Source of the DNA: Ensifer adhaerens
GTDB taxonomy: Bacteria; Pseudomonadota; Alphaproteobacteria; Rhizobiales; Rhizobiaceae
Assembly: GCF_000697965.2 (NCBI RefSeq)
Contig: NZ_CP015882.1
Coordinates: 186,001-250,000 of the forward strand
Length of the DNA: 64,000 nt
Direction: 5' to 3'
Shown here: one piece after another, positions 36,390 to 45,059 of the stretch
Layout: the number at the start of each line of letters is the position of its first letter
Numbering within the stretch: position 1 is the first letter of the stretch
Translations under genes and position numbers: made by a program
The notes under the pieces: model-generated
Databases searched by the model: none
Told to the model about the DNA's origin: nothing
The model's input: only the letters and a program-made list of their open reading frames with translations

Positions 36390-37361
36390 ATGTCCAATTC
36401 TCGGTCTTCAGAAGACCTTCCGTCACAATCGTCCCTCTCCAGCATCACCCGTATTGAGTGGCAGACCGCCGTTCTCGCGCTCGTCATTTATGGCGGCTTT
36501 CTTGGGCTTACCTGGTTTTGGCAATCGCTCCCCCTTGCGGTTGTCATCGCGCTCGGCGGATGGCTGATTGCCTGGCATGGATCGCTGCAACACGAGGTCA
36601 TCCATGGCCATCCAACCCGAAATCGGAGCATCAACGACGCCATCGGCTGGCCGCCGCTGTCGCTTTGGCTGCCCTACGCGATCTACCGCGAGGGACACTT
36701 GACCCATCACCGCGATGAACATCTGACGGATCCCATAGAGGACCCGGAGTCATCCTATCTCACCCAGGCAGGCTGGGATCGGCTGGGTCTCGTCGGGCGG
36801 TCTCTGGCCAGGTGGAACAGCACCCTGTTCGGGCGCTTGATCCTGGGTCCGCTGGTGATGATCGTCAGTTTCTTGGCGCAGGAGGCAGCACTCCTCCTCG
36901 AAGGGGACCGAGCCCGCAGCAACTTCTGGATCCGTCACGCGATCGGCGTAGCCGCCGTTCTGGTCTGGGTCATCGCCGTCTGCGGCATGCCTCTGTGGCT
37001 CTACCTCTTCGGCTTTGTCTATGTCGGCGCGGCCCTGACCCGGTTGCGCTCCTATGCGGAGCACCGTTACGCCGATCATCACGACGAGCGCACAGCGATC
37101 GTCGAAAACAGCACGCTCTTTGGTTTGTTGTTTCTCTACAACAACCTGCATGTCCTCCACCACCAGCGGCCGGGTGTTCCCTGGTACCGGATCCCGGCGC
37201 TTTACCAACGGCACAAGCAGACGCTTGTGTTGATCAATGGCGGGCTCATCTATGACGGCTATCTCGACGTGGCGCGCCGCTACTTCTTCCGGCCGCATGA
37301 CGACCTGCGTCATCCCCTTCACAGAAGCTCGTCGTCAATGATCTCTAGCGAGTATCTGTAG
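36390..37361 (+). CDS. Membrane fatty-acid desaturase
   Basis: A 323-residue integral-membrane di-iron desaturase. The three histidine boxes are HEVIHGH (68-74), HLTHHRDEH (103-111) and NLHVLHH near 255, and there are about four membrane spans (VLALVIYGGFLGLTWF, LAVVIALGGWLIAW, GPLVMIVSFLAQ, HAIGVAAVLVWVIAVCGMPLWLYLFGFVYVGAAL). These proteins insert double bonds or hydroxylate lipids with O2. Monocistronic, divergent from the importer operon. Substrate chain and position are unknown. Confidence 0.92.
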   Translation: MSNSRSSEDLPSQSSLSSITRIEWQTAVLALVIYGGFLGLTWFWQSLPLAVVIALGGWLIAWHGSLQHEVIHGHPTRNRSINDAIGWPPLSLWLPYAIYREGHLTHHRDEHLTDPIEDPESSYLTQAGWDRLGLVGRSLARWNSTLFGRLILGPLVMIVSFLAQEAALLLEGDRARSNFWIRHAIGVAAVLVWVIAVCGMPLWLYLFGFVYVGAALTRLRSYAEHRYADHHDERTAIVENSTLFGLLFLYNNLHVLHHQRPGVPWYRIPALYQRHKQTLVLINGGLIYDGYLDVARRYFFRPHDDLRHPLHRSSSSMISSEYL

Positions 37362-37459
37362 AGGAGAGGATTGCACGACAGATCTTCGGCGGCGGGATTC
37401 CAGTGTGCACGGCCGGAATGCTGGTGGGTATTTCCGATGCGCAGAGCATTCTATATCGC

Positions 37460-37669
37460 TTAAATATTGGTGGTTTCGCAGAAACCGCATGCCGGCAGGG
37501 TTTCAACCTTCACGGCCGTTGCCGACAAAGCCTCAGCGAGCGGCCGTCGCGCATAGGGCTTTGCAAGTGGCCGGAAACGTGACGTGGCGCCGATGCGTTC
37601 GACGTCCGCGTAGCCGGTCGCCAGGACAACCGGGAGGTTCGGATACGGCGCCATGATCGTGGTCGCCAA
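37460..37669 (-). pseudogene. Response-regulator receiver-domain fragment
   Basis: MAPYPNLPVVLATGYADVERIGATSRFRPLAKPYARRPLAEAL is the last third of a receiver domain of the kind fused to hybrid histidine kinases (compare the end of the kinase at 39251-41311: LPILIASGYAELP...RLAKPYSQQQLAVEI). The phosphoacceptor part is missing and nothing upstream restores it, so it is a remnant. Confidence 0.65.
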
Positions 37670-37767
37670 TCCTCGGTTCAGCCGTAGGTGTCATGCGTAT
37701 GGTGACGACTCGCCTGTTGCCTTCGCTCCGCTCGACACTAGTTACCTGTGATCAACGGAGGGCAAAA

Positions 37768-39276
37768 ATGGACACAAGCGTTATGTCGAAGGCCAAAACA
37801 GGTGTCGAAGGGCTGGACGACATCCTTTCGGGCGGTTTGTCACGTCGACACGTATTCCTTCTCGAGGGGGCGCCGGGCACGGGGAAGACCACGATCGCCA
37901 TGCAGTTTGTTCAGCAGGGCGCCGCGCTCGGTGAGAAATGTCTCTATATCACGTTGTCCGAGACCGAGGATGAGCTACGCGACAGTGCGCTCTCGCACGG
38001 GATGGAAATCCATAGAAATATCGAAATATTCGAGCTCGTTCCGCCTGAGAGCCTGTTGAACGCCGAACAACAGCAGAGCTTGCTCTACTCGTCGGATCTG
38101 GAACTCGGCGAGACCACCAAAATGATATTTGAGGTTTTCGAAAGGGTTCAGCCGAACCGCGTCGTGCTCGACAGCCTGTCGGAAATCAGGCTGCTTGCCC
38201 AAAGCTCCCTTCGCTATCGCCGGCAAATTCTGGCTTTGAAGCACTTCTTTTCGTCTACAGGCGCCACGGTCTTGCTCCTCGACGACATGACCTCCGACAG
38301 TCTCGACAAGACGGTTCACAGCGTAGTGCACGGGGTTATTCACCTTGAACAACTGGCGCCGAGCTATGGTTCGGAAAGACGCCGCCTGAGGATTACCAAG
38401 TACCGCGGTCAGGCATTCCGCGGTGGTTATCACGACTTCATCATCAAGACTGGAGGTGTTTCCGTCTTTCCGCGATTGCGAGCGATCGAGCACCGCACGG
38501 AGTTCGAGCGCTCTACGTTAAAGAGCGGGATCGCTGAACTTGACGCGTTGCTGGGTGGCGGCATCGAGCGGGGATCGAGCACGCTGTTGATCGGTCCTGC
38601 GGGCATGGGTAAAAGTCTCTTTGCGCTTCAATTCGTCGAAGCGGCCGTCAAGCGTGGCGAAAAGGCCGCCCTCTTCATCTTCGATGAAGAACTGGGGCTG
38701 CTGTTCCGGCGCATGAAAGACCTTGGCTTTGACTTGGAAAACTACCAGCGGGACGGCTCGATTCACATCGAGCAGTTGGATGCAGCTGAGGTTTCACCTG
38801 GCGAGTTCGCCCAGCGTGTGCGCGAGCACGTTACCAGATTTGACGCAAAGACGGTCGTCATAGACAGCATCAACGGCTATCAGGCCTCCATGCCGGAGGA
38901 AAGCGCGCTCGTCCTCCACATCCACGAGCTGCTGCAGTATCTGAACCGCCAGGGCGCAAACACCTTCGTAACGGTGGCGCAGCATGGGCTGGTCGGTGAC
39001 ATGAAGTCGCCGGTAGACGTGACCTATCTCGCCGACACCGTCGTTCTGCTGCGCTACTTCGAGGCGGTCGGCAAGGTCAGGAGGGCGATCTCCGTCGTGA
39101 AAAAGCGGACCGGCAAACACGAGGACACGATAAGGGAGTTTACGATCGGCCAGGGCGGCCTTTCGCTTGGAGATCCTCTTTCGGATTTCCAGGGCGTGTT
39201 ACGCGGCGTCCCGACCTTTGTCGGTGAAAACCAACCGCTGCTGAAGTCAAGTGAGGGCGAGGACGATTCCAAATAG
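37768..39276 (+). CDS. KaiC-like double-domain ATPase
   Basis: A 502-residue RecA-fold protein with two KaiC domains. CI begins TGVEGLDDILSGGL and has Walker A GAPGTGKTT (34-42) and the catalytic-Glu segment LSETEDEL; CII begins SGIAELDALLGGGI and has Walker A GPAGMGKSL, FDEELGLLFRRM and VVIDSINGY. Outside cyanobacteria KaiC homologues usually act with histidine kinases as stress or timing signalling modules. ATG 37768 has GGAGGG 7 bases upstream. The next gene, a histidine kinase, overlaps its end by 26 bases. Confidence 0.9.
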   Translation: MDTSVMSKAKTGVEGLDDILSGGLSRRHVFLLEGAPGTGKTTIAMQFVQQGAALGEKCLYITLSETEDELRDSALSHGMEIHRNIEIFELVPPESLLNAEQQQSLLYSSDLELGETTKMIFEVFERVQPNRVVLDSLSEIRLLAQSSLRYRRQILALKHFFSSTGATVLLLDDMTSDSLDKTVHSVVHGVIHLEQLAPSYGSERRRLRITKYRGQAFRGGYHDFIIKTGGVSVFPRLRAIEHRTEFERSTLKSGIAELDALLGGGIERGSSTLLIGPAGMGKSLFALQFVEAAVKRGEKAALFIFDEELGLLFRRMKDLGFDLENYQRDGSIHIEQLDAAEVSPGEFAQRVREHVTRFDAKTVVIDSINGYQASMPEESALVLHIHELLQYLNRQGANTFVTVAQHGLVGDMKSPVDVTYLADTVVLLRYFEAVGKVRRAISVVKKRTGKHEDTIREFTIGQGGLSLGDPLSDFQGVLRGVPTFVGENQPLLKSSEGEDDSK

Positions 39277-41311
39277 AGACGCCATTGCTCTGATCCATGC
39301 CCCTTTGGGAAGGGACGCGCAGATCGCGGCCGCGCTTTTGTCGGAAGCCGGCATTCGGCCGAAAATCGGCAAGGACGTTGCCGCTTTCGTCTCGGCTCTG
39401 GATGAGGATGTTGCTTTTGCTGTCGTGACGGAGGAGGCCTTGCGCTCGGCCGACCTTCGCCCACTTTCGGCGTGGATCAAATCGCAACCGAGCTGGTCCG
39501 ACCTTCCCTTTATCATCTTGACCCATCGAGGAGGTGGGCCTGAGCGTAACCCTTCCGCGAGCCGCCTGTTGGAGGTGCTGGGGAACGTCAGCTTTGTAGA
39601 ACGACCATTTCATGCCACGACGTTCATCAGCGTTGCGAGGTCGGCGCTGCGGGGCCGCCGACGCCAGTACGAAGCTCGACTCCGGATCGAGGCGCTGGAC
39701 GAGGGGGAACGGCGGCTAAAGACGGCGCTTGAGGCAGGCCATCTGGGTGCGTGGGAACTCGACCTCACCACCTATGCTCTCACCACATCGATCACCTGTC
39801 GGGGGGTGTTCGGCAGGAGCGCTGGCGGGGCATTCACCTATGGCGACCTCCTTGCCGCTACTCATCCTGACGATGTGGAGAGGATGAAAACGGCGATGCA
39901 GGCCACCATCGAGAGCGGGGCCGACTATGCAATCGAATATCGTACCGTCTGGCCCGACAGGTCCATTCATTGGGCGGAAATGCGCGCGCAGCTCTATCGC
40001 GACCGGAGAGGGAACGCGGTCAAGTTGGTTGGCGTCTCTTCTGATATCACCGCCAGGGTATCGTCCGAAGAGCAGCAAAAGCGATTGAACGAGATCCTTG
40101 AAGAGCGTGTCGCCGAGCGGACGGCTGAACTGCACAAGGCTCACGGAACCGTCATGGCGGAAGTGGCCCAGCGCGAGCGTGCCGAGGCGCAGCTTCGGCA
40201 GGCCCAGAAGATGGAAGCTATCGGTCAGCTGACAGGTGGAGTCGCTCACGATTTCAACAATCTTTTGATGGCGGTGCTAGGAAACCTGGAGCTCCTGCGC
40301 AAACACACTGGTGGTGACGCGAAAGCCGAGCGTTTGATCGATGGTGCGCTTCAGGGCGCAAAGCGCGGTGCGTCGCTAACACAGCGGCTTTTGGCATTCG
40401 CGCGCCGGCAGGACCTCAGTGTAGATCCAGTAGATCTGGGCGAGTTGGTGAGGGAGATGACGGATCTCCTTAATCGATCAGTCGGCACGGGCATTGTGAT
40501 CGAAATTCGCATTCCCGATCGAATGGATCCGGTACTTGCTGACTCCAACCAGTTGGAGCTCGCCCTTCTCAACCTCGTGGTGAATGCCCGAGATGCTATG
40601 CCGAACGGCGGGACGATCTGCATATCGCTTCAGGTGGAGAATGTGGCGAAGCCGGAGGGCGAGCTCGCGGCGGGTCGGTACGGCGTGCTCTCCGTTGCCG
40701 ACGAGGGCCACGGCATGGATGACAACACGCTGCAAAAGGCGATAGAGCCGTTCTTCTCGACCAAGGAACTTGGCAAGGGGACGGGTTTGGGCTTGTCGAT
40801 GATTCATGGCCTCGCCCTTCAGTTGCAGGGAGCGCTGCGGCTCACTAGCACGCCAGGGAAAGGCACCAGAGCCGAGCTCTGGATTCCGGTTTCGGACGAA
40901 AGCCCAGTTGTGTCAAAGGACACAGAGGTTTCGGAACCGGACCAAAGGGTAAAACCGCTACGCGTTCTTCTGGTGGACGATGATTTCCTGATCGCCATGA
41001 GTTCGGTCGACATGCTCGTCGATCTGGGCCACGAGGTCGTCGAGGCGCATTCTGGAAAGGAGGCACTCGCTCATCTTAAGGACGATGGCCGCTTCGACCT
41101 GCTCATCACGGATTATTCTATGCCGGAAATGACGGGGGGAGACCTCGCAAATGCCGCGCGGGACCTATTTCCGGATCTTCCGATTCTCATTGCATCGGGA
41201 TATGCCGAGCTGCCACCCGGCATCGATTTCGACGTGGCGAGGCTCGCAAAGCCCTACAGTCAGCAACAACTCGCCGTGGAGATCGAGAGTGTCCTCAGGG
41301 GTCTAAGTTAG
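39251..41311 (+). CDS. Hybrid histidine kinase with PAS domain
   Basis: A 686-residue sensor: residues 1-130 look like a degenerate receiver (ends LPFIILTH...SFVERPFHATTFISVARSAL); 150-270 is a PAS/PAC domain (AGHLGAWELDL, SSDITARVSSEE); 270-320 is a coiled coil; GQLTGGVAHDFNNLL holds the phosphoacceptor His333; the ATPase has NLVVNARDAM and GTGLGLSM; and the C-terminal receiver has LLVDDDF and LLITDYSMPEMTGG (phosphoacceptor Asp) with AKPY. No membrane segment, so cytosolic. The GTG start at 39251 lies inside the kaiC-like gene, which implies translational coupling. Confidence 0.9.
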   Translation: MRARTIPNRDAIALIHAPLGRDAQIAAALLSEAGIRPKIGKDVAAFVSALDEDVAFAVVTEEALRSADLRPLSAWIKSQPSWSDLPFIILTHRGGGPERNPSASRLLEVLGNVSFVERPFHATTFISVARSALRGRRRQYEARLRIEALDEGERRLKTALEAGHLGAWELDLTTYALTTSITCRGVFGRSAGGAFTYGDLLAATHPDDVERMKTAMQATIESGADYAIEYRTVWPDRSIHWAEMRAQLYRDRRGNAVKLVGVSSDITARVSSEEQQKRLNEILEERVAERTAELHKAHGTVMAEVAQRERAEAQLRQAQKMEAIGQLTGGVAHDFNNLLMAVLGNLELLRKHTGGDAKAERLIDGALQGAKRGASLTQRLLAFARRQDLSVDPVDLGELVREMTDLLNRSVGTGIVIEIRIPDRMDPVLADSNQLELALLNLVVNARDAMPNGGTICISLQVENVAKPEGELAAGRYGVLSVADEGHGMDDNTLQKAIEPFFSTKELGKGTGLGLSMIHGLALQLQGALRLTSTPGKGTRAELWIPVSDESPVVSKDTEVSEPDQRVKPLRVLLVDDDFLIAMSSVDMLVDLGHEVVEAHSGKEALAHLKDDGRFDLLITDYSMPEMTGGDLANAARDLFPDLPILIASGYAELPPGIDFDVARLAKPYSQQQLAVEIESVLRGLS

Positions 41312-41420
41312 ACCAACGCGATAGGTTATGAATGGCTTTGGCACGGTGCCGATCGTCACGTCCTCTTGTTAGACGCCACCCCAGCTTGGGTGGCGCGCCA
41401 TTGCTTCTAGTTGATCAAGC

Positions 41421-41683
41421 TCAAGCGACTGCGGGCGGTTTGACAACGAACGGATGCCGGCCGTGGCGGACACCCTCACGCGCCATCGCTTCTTCAAATA
41501 GCTCCGCCTCGTCGCTGACGCCGCCACGAAACTCATCCATCAGAAAGCCCGCAAAGGGATCGGCAAGCGAAGCAGCTGAGTGCTCTGTGTTTTGCTGCAG
41601 GACCTTACCCAGCGCCGAAGCAAGAGGCCGCTGGCGGCGGCGTTTAGAACTGCCTTATTGATCCGGTCGTACCTCATTGTCAT
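41421..41683 (-). pseudogene. Possible frameshifted small protein
   Basis: From ATG 41683 (MTMRYDRINKAVLNAAASGLLLRR) the frame ends early, but a neighbouring frame reads LGKVLQQNTEHSAASLADPFAGFLMDEFRGGVSDEAELFEEAMAREGVRHGRHPFVV to a TGA at 41421. The second part is strongly protein-like. One indel near 41625-41640 would give an ~85-residue protein. No family recognised; low certainty. Confidence 0.3.
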
Positions 41684-41689
41684 CGCTGT

Positions 41690-42074
41690 TACCCCGCGCG
41701 CATCCATCGCGCTGGGAAGGTTGAGCCTGCGCGGACCGGCCTTCCTGCTCGGAGTGCGTGCCTCGCGCCACAAGGGTCAAACCAACGCCTGGGCGCCCGA
41801 GAACTTGGACGGGTGGTTGGGCAAGGACTGGCAGCGATTGAGGATCTACACACGTTTCTGGCCGGCCGCGAACAAAGAGGCATTGTCAAAGGCAGTACGA
41901 TTGCCGGAAACTTGAAATCCGAAAGCAGAAAACCAGAATTCCGCTCAATATGTCAAAGTTACTTTCAATTGAGCCTTCAGAGGCGCACAATGTGATCATC
42001 GCTGGACTTTAAGAAGGGCTCCGGCGGCTGGAAGATCAAAAAGCGCTTTCGCCCCAACTGGAGGAGATTGCGCC
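41690..42074. other. Intergenic region, nothing recognised
   Basis: Nearly 400 bp upstream of the 141-residue protein. One + frame (APENLDGWLGKDWQRL...) is open but has no start site and no family resemblance I can defend. AT-rich sequence around 41935-42010 probably contains the promoter of the next gene. Confidence 0.4.
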
Positions 42075-42500
42075 ATGTTTGTTCCGCAACAATCCGGATA
42101 CATACTTCCTGAAGATTTCACTGTAATTGCCACGGTCTATGAGAAGATCGTGAGTGCTCGCGCGATAAACCGCCAAAGCGACGAGGGAGAGTGGCTGGCC
42201 CGATACACCCTTGAATTGTTCATGAGCGGCACGCGTGATGCGCGGGAACTCGAAACGCGTTTGGAGGAGTTCAGCCTCCCCATGAGCGGCGACGGGAAAT
42301 CCCGCGTAGTAGATTTGTTGCCTGATTTGTCAGCATGGGCGCGGAGCCTGACTGCCTCGCCGAGTGAGGCGACTGCCCTGACTGAACAAACGCTCGATTA
42401 CGCGATCGAACATGTAGAAGAATTTATTGCGACCTCGGATGTCAGAAGATGGTTGGTGCGTCTGATGGTGGAGCTCCGCCTGGGGCGTCGACCGCGGTAG
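42075..42500 (+). CDS. Uncharacterised 141-residue protein (family D, intact copy)
   Basis: The protein is soluble and mostly helical by sequence: EGEWLARYTLELFMSGTRDARELETRLEE, then LLPDLSAWARSLTASPSEATALTEQTLDYAIEHVEEF, then VRRWLVRLMVELRLGRRPR. GGAGGAG lies 8 bases before the ATG. A second copy, interrupted by an IS3 element, lies at 57111-58765 and shares all three segments. The similarity of 'SxSxxEAxALxEQTLxYAIEHxxEF' to sigma-factor or anti-sigma helices is too weak to use. Function unknown. Confidence 0.7.
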   Translation: MFVPQQSGYILPEDFTVIATVYEKIVSARAINRQSDEGEWLARYTLELFMSGTRDARELETRLEEFSLPMSGDGKSRVVDLLPDLSAWARSLTASPSEATALTEQTLDYAIEHVEEFIATSDVRRWLVRLMVELRLGRRPR

Positions 42501-42559
42501 AGATCGATTGAGCTGGTAAACGTATCGTTTCGCTCGCCGACCCTCTTAAATGACGGATG

Positions 42560-43280
42560 ACGCAGGTTGCGGTCATGGGGCCATGCTTCAGCGACAGCTA
42601 TAGGTAGCAGAAATGGCGCGCCCCTTCGTTTCAGCACAACTGGCGGGCGGATCGCCGGCATGATGTCGAGAGGCTCGCGAAGCTGCACGGATTCCTTGTT
42701 CCATCCGGCACCGTACAAGTTCCGCGCCCTTCTTCGCCGCCAGCAGCAGTCGGTCAATGGCGCCAGTTACTGTCGCGCCCCCATAACCTCCGATCACAAA
42801 GGTGTCGCGAGGCACGCATTTAATCTTCTGACGCTCCGGCCAGCGCCCCGATCGATAGGGCGGGTCCCCCTGCTTGGCTTGATCCCTTCGTGCCCGTGTT
42901 CGCACGCGGCGCGGAAGAACTCGGCGCCGTAAGCGTGCATTTCCTTGCAGAAGCGGATCGCGCCAGTCCTGCCAGAGACGATCGGTTATGAGCAGTTGCT
43001 GTTGTTCGGCAAGTGGCATCATCCCGAGATAGATGCGGAACAACGAAGGCAAAGAAGATGATTTCGGCGGCATCGTGCAGGCTCGGATGCCTGCCAACCG
43101 CTGCGCTGAAGCAGGCCGAAGTCGGACCCTGGTCGTCGAGAACAACCGCCTCGCCAGATGGCCGTACTCGCGAGGCTCGGCGACCCGAACTTTTCGTCGT
43201 CGTGACCGCCACGGGTGATTGCCCTCACGTTGCCCGCTTCAGCATGGTGAGGCGATAGCCGTGCCACCTCGAAGGCCATT
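42560..43280 (-). pseudogene. ATP-dependent DNA ligase remnant (LigD-like)
   Basis: Read leftward, fragments in three frames line up in the order of an ATP-dependent DNA ligase domain: VRAITRGGHD...KFG, EAVVLDDQG, DFGLLQ, EIIFFAF, MPLAEQQQLL, AYGAEFFRAACEHGHEGI, SPYRSGRWPERQKIKC and FVIGGYGG. These correspond to the motifs around the adenylation pocket and the C-terminal K(V/I)KC signature of LigD ligases. At least five frameshifts make it non-functional. No polymerase, nuclease or Ku gene is nearby. Confidence 0.75.
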
Positions 43281-43514
43281 CAGGACCTCGCGGCGGCCCG
43301 TTGCACCGCGGCGTTGCAGGGTCAAAAGAGGAGGAGGAGGGAACTGCTTGGGCCTCGTTGAACCGATTCAAGCCAGACTATGGTCTGGGCGGGGGCAAGA
43401 CCTAAGTCGAAGTGCGTGCGACTGAAGTCTGACCCTGGAACGCTAATTGCCCAAGAACGTTTGCAAAGTGTTCCCGCTTTGAGAGCAGGGAATTCAAAAC
43501 AGATGGAGACGTAC

Positions 43515-43820
43515 ATGAAGAAGGTTGTCAGTTCTGCCCTTGCAGGTTTGTTTCTGCTCGGGGCTTCCGGCTTTGGTTTTGCTCAAACGGTCCTAGTCAC
43601 GCCAGAGCAGGAAACGGTCGTTCGCGAATACGTGAAGAAGAAACCCCTCGCTTCCATCAATCTTCCGGGCGTTGAGCTGAATGTGGGCTCCGCACTCCCC
43701 GAGACGGTGGAATTGCACACCATTGATGCGCCGGACATCAAATACCGCTATGTGGTCATCGATAATCGCACCGTGCTGGTAGATCCAGGCACTCGCAAGA
43801 TCGTTCGCGTTATCGAATGA
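43515..43820 (+). CDS. DUF1236 exported protein
   Basis: 101 residues with a signal peptide (KKVVSSALAGLFLLGASGFGFAQ) and the DUF1236 domain: LPGVELNVGSALPETVELHTIDAPDIKYRYVVIDNRTVLVDPGTRKIVRVIE. DUF1236 is a small periplasmic domain common in Rhizobiales, often in stress-related proteins; function unknown. ATG 43515 has GGAG 7 bases upstream, better than the ATG at 43503. Confidence 0.9.
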   Translation: MKKVVSSALAGLFLLGASGFGFAQTVLVTPEQETVVREYVKKKPLASINLPGVELNVGSALPETVELHTIDAPDIKYRYVVIDNRTVLVDPGTRKIVRVIE

Positions 43821-44067
43821 CTGAAGACACGTCCCTTCCTTTCGGGGAAGGGACGTCTTCGCGAGCTACGCGAGGAAGAACGGCGATTGGACTTTAGTCC
43901 CATGATCTGGCCGCAAAGGTCCTAATCCGTAGCGGTCCCATATCGTCGCGTTATTTTAGCTTTAGCCTGTGGACAATCCATCCAGTGCTCCATAGCGACA
44001 ACGACGCCGAGGCAGCCTACCCGCCCTTCGGTTCGTTCTGGTGTCGTTGCCGACAGGAGGATCGAGA

Positions 44068-44262
44068 ATGTACGAACCATACTGCTACGGCGAGCCACCG
44101 CGCAAATTGTCTAGAGGGTTGCCGATCGGCATCACGCTCTTGGCGATAGTTGTCATCGGAGCCTATCTCTTCGTGGGCAGCGCGCTCTCGAACGATCCTC
44201 ACCAAACCAGTGCCATCCTTCTCCCCCCCCCGCCCCAACGTCAAAATAGCCTTGAGCTTTAG
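44068..44262 (+). CDS. Small single-pass membrane protein
   Basis: 64 residues: a polar, Tyr-rich N-terminus (YEPYCYGEPPRK), one membrane span (GLPIGITLLAIVVIGAYLFVG) and a short tail. AGGAGG lies 7 bases before ATG 44068. The 3' end crosses a run of eleven C with one G break (44221-44236), a mutational hotspot that may alter the C-terminus. It precedes the GRARL-family fragment and the peptide-modification genes on the same strand. Confidence 0.65.
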   Translation: MYEPYCYGEPPRKLSRGLPIGITLLAIVVIGAYLFVGSALSNDPHQTSAILLPPPPQRQNSLEL

Positions 44263-44275
44263 CGAGGGAGCAACC

Positions 44276-44530
44276 ATGAGATTGATGCATTTAGGTCGAG
44301 CCCGTCTGGGGATGGCTTTACCTCGGTATCGCCCTCAGCTGCGCCAAGCCAGAGAACCTTGCCTCCTAGATTTTTTCGAGGCGTACGGGCTCGCCGCGAC
44401 GACTCTCGACGACCTGATGCAGGAGTACCCGGCGCGCGTAGAGGCTCGGACTTGCAGGCAGAGGTCGTGGTCCTCCTCACGCTCACAGATGAGCGACTAT
44501 TTTCATGAGATTGAGGGCGCTCGGCTCTTG
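44276..44530 (+). pseudogene. GRARL-family small protein, degraded copy
   Basis: MRLMHLGRARLGMALPRYRPQLRQAREP..LDFFEAYGLAATTLDDLMQE matches the proteins at 58765-59046 and 56328-56669. After residue ~50 the frame is lost, but a neighbouring frame reads SDLQAEVVVLLTL, equivalent to LDMQAEVIALLKQ in the intact copy, so a deletion and frameshift removed the middle helix. GGGAG precedes the ATG. Confidence 0.7.
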
Positions 44531-44588
44531 CAACCCTTTTTTCGACTAGAATGTGGATTCAATTGTCTTTAGCGAACGAGAAGCGCCG

Positions 44589-45059
44589 ATGAAGTTCCGC
44601 CTCTCCGCCGGTGAGAGTTTCTTCTTGCTTGGGGAACGGAAGACTATCTTTGACGAAGCGTCCCAGCAGATTTTCCAACTGGATGAGTTGAGCGCCTTTC
44701 TTACCTGCCTCCTCGCCGAGGCCGCGCCGGCGCATCAGTTGGAAGGCGCCCTGGTGGCCCGGGGCGTAAGCCGAGCGCGTGCGCACGCGTCGGTGCAAGA
44801 CTATCTGGCCCATTTGTCACGATGGAATCTGCTGGAGATCATGTTTGATGAGAACGAGGGCACTGCGTTAGACACCAGACATTTGATTTCGAAGGTACCG
44901 CCGTATCGCTCGCCTTTTATGATCGAGAGCTTCGCGACCTCGTTGTCCCGATTTTCGCCCACAATGGGGCTGCTGCCGCTACGTCACACACGGCTGCGTA
45001 CGACGTGGCGCGTTTTGGCGAGCGCGTATGCATCAGCCGACATCGTTCCTCGGGTATGA
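44589..45059 (+). CDS. PqqD-like protein (RiPP recognition element type)
   Basis: Residues 1-90 resemble PqqD-like winged-helix proteins: KFRLSAGESFFLLGERKTIFDEASQQIFQLDELSAFLTCLLAE (strands plus first helix), AHQLEGALVARGVSRARAHASVQDYLAHLSRWNLLE (last two helices, ending at the usual hydrophobic strand). PqqD-type proteins bind the leader of a modified peptide and present it to tailoring enzymes. The frame runs on to 156 residues, but the extra ~65 residues overlap the kinase's apparent N-terminus in another frame and are probably not native. Followed by the kinase, nucleotidyltransferase and a leader-like peptide. Confidence 0.72.
   Translation: MKFRLSAGESFFLLGERKTIFDEASQQIFQLDELSAFLTCLLAEAAPAHQLEGALVARGVSRARAHASVQDYLAHLSRWNLLEIMFDENEGTALDTRHLISKVPPYRSPFMIESFATSLSRFSPTMGLLPLRHTRLRTTWRVLASAYASADIVPRV

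Noticed and set aside
39716..40249. Long open frame opposite the histidine kinase
   Set aside because: Shadow of a GC-rich real gene; no start site and no motif.
41540..41773. Independent 77-codon minus frame
   Set aside because: Only its middle looks coding; treated as part of the possible frameshifted gene at 41421-41683.
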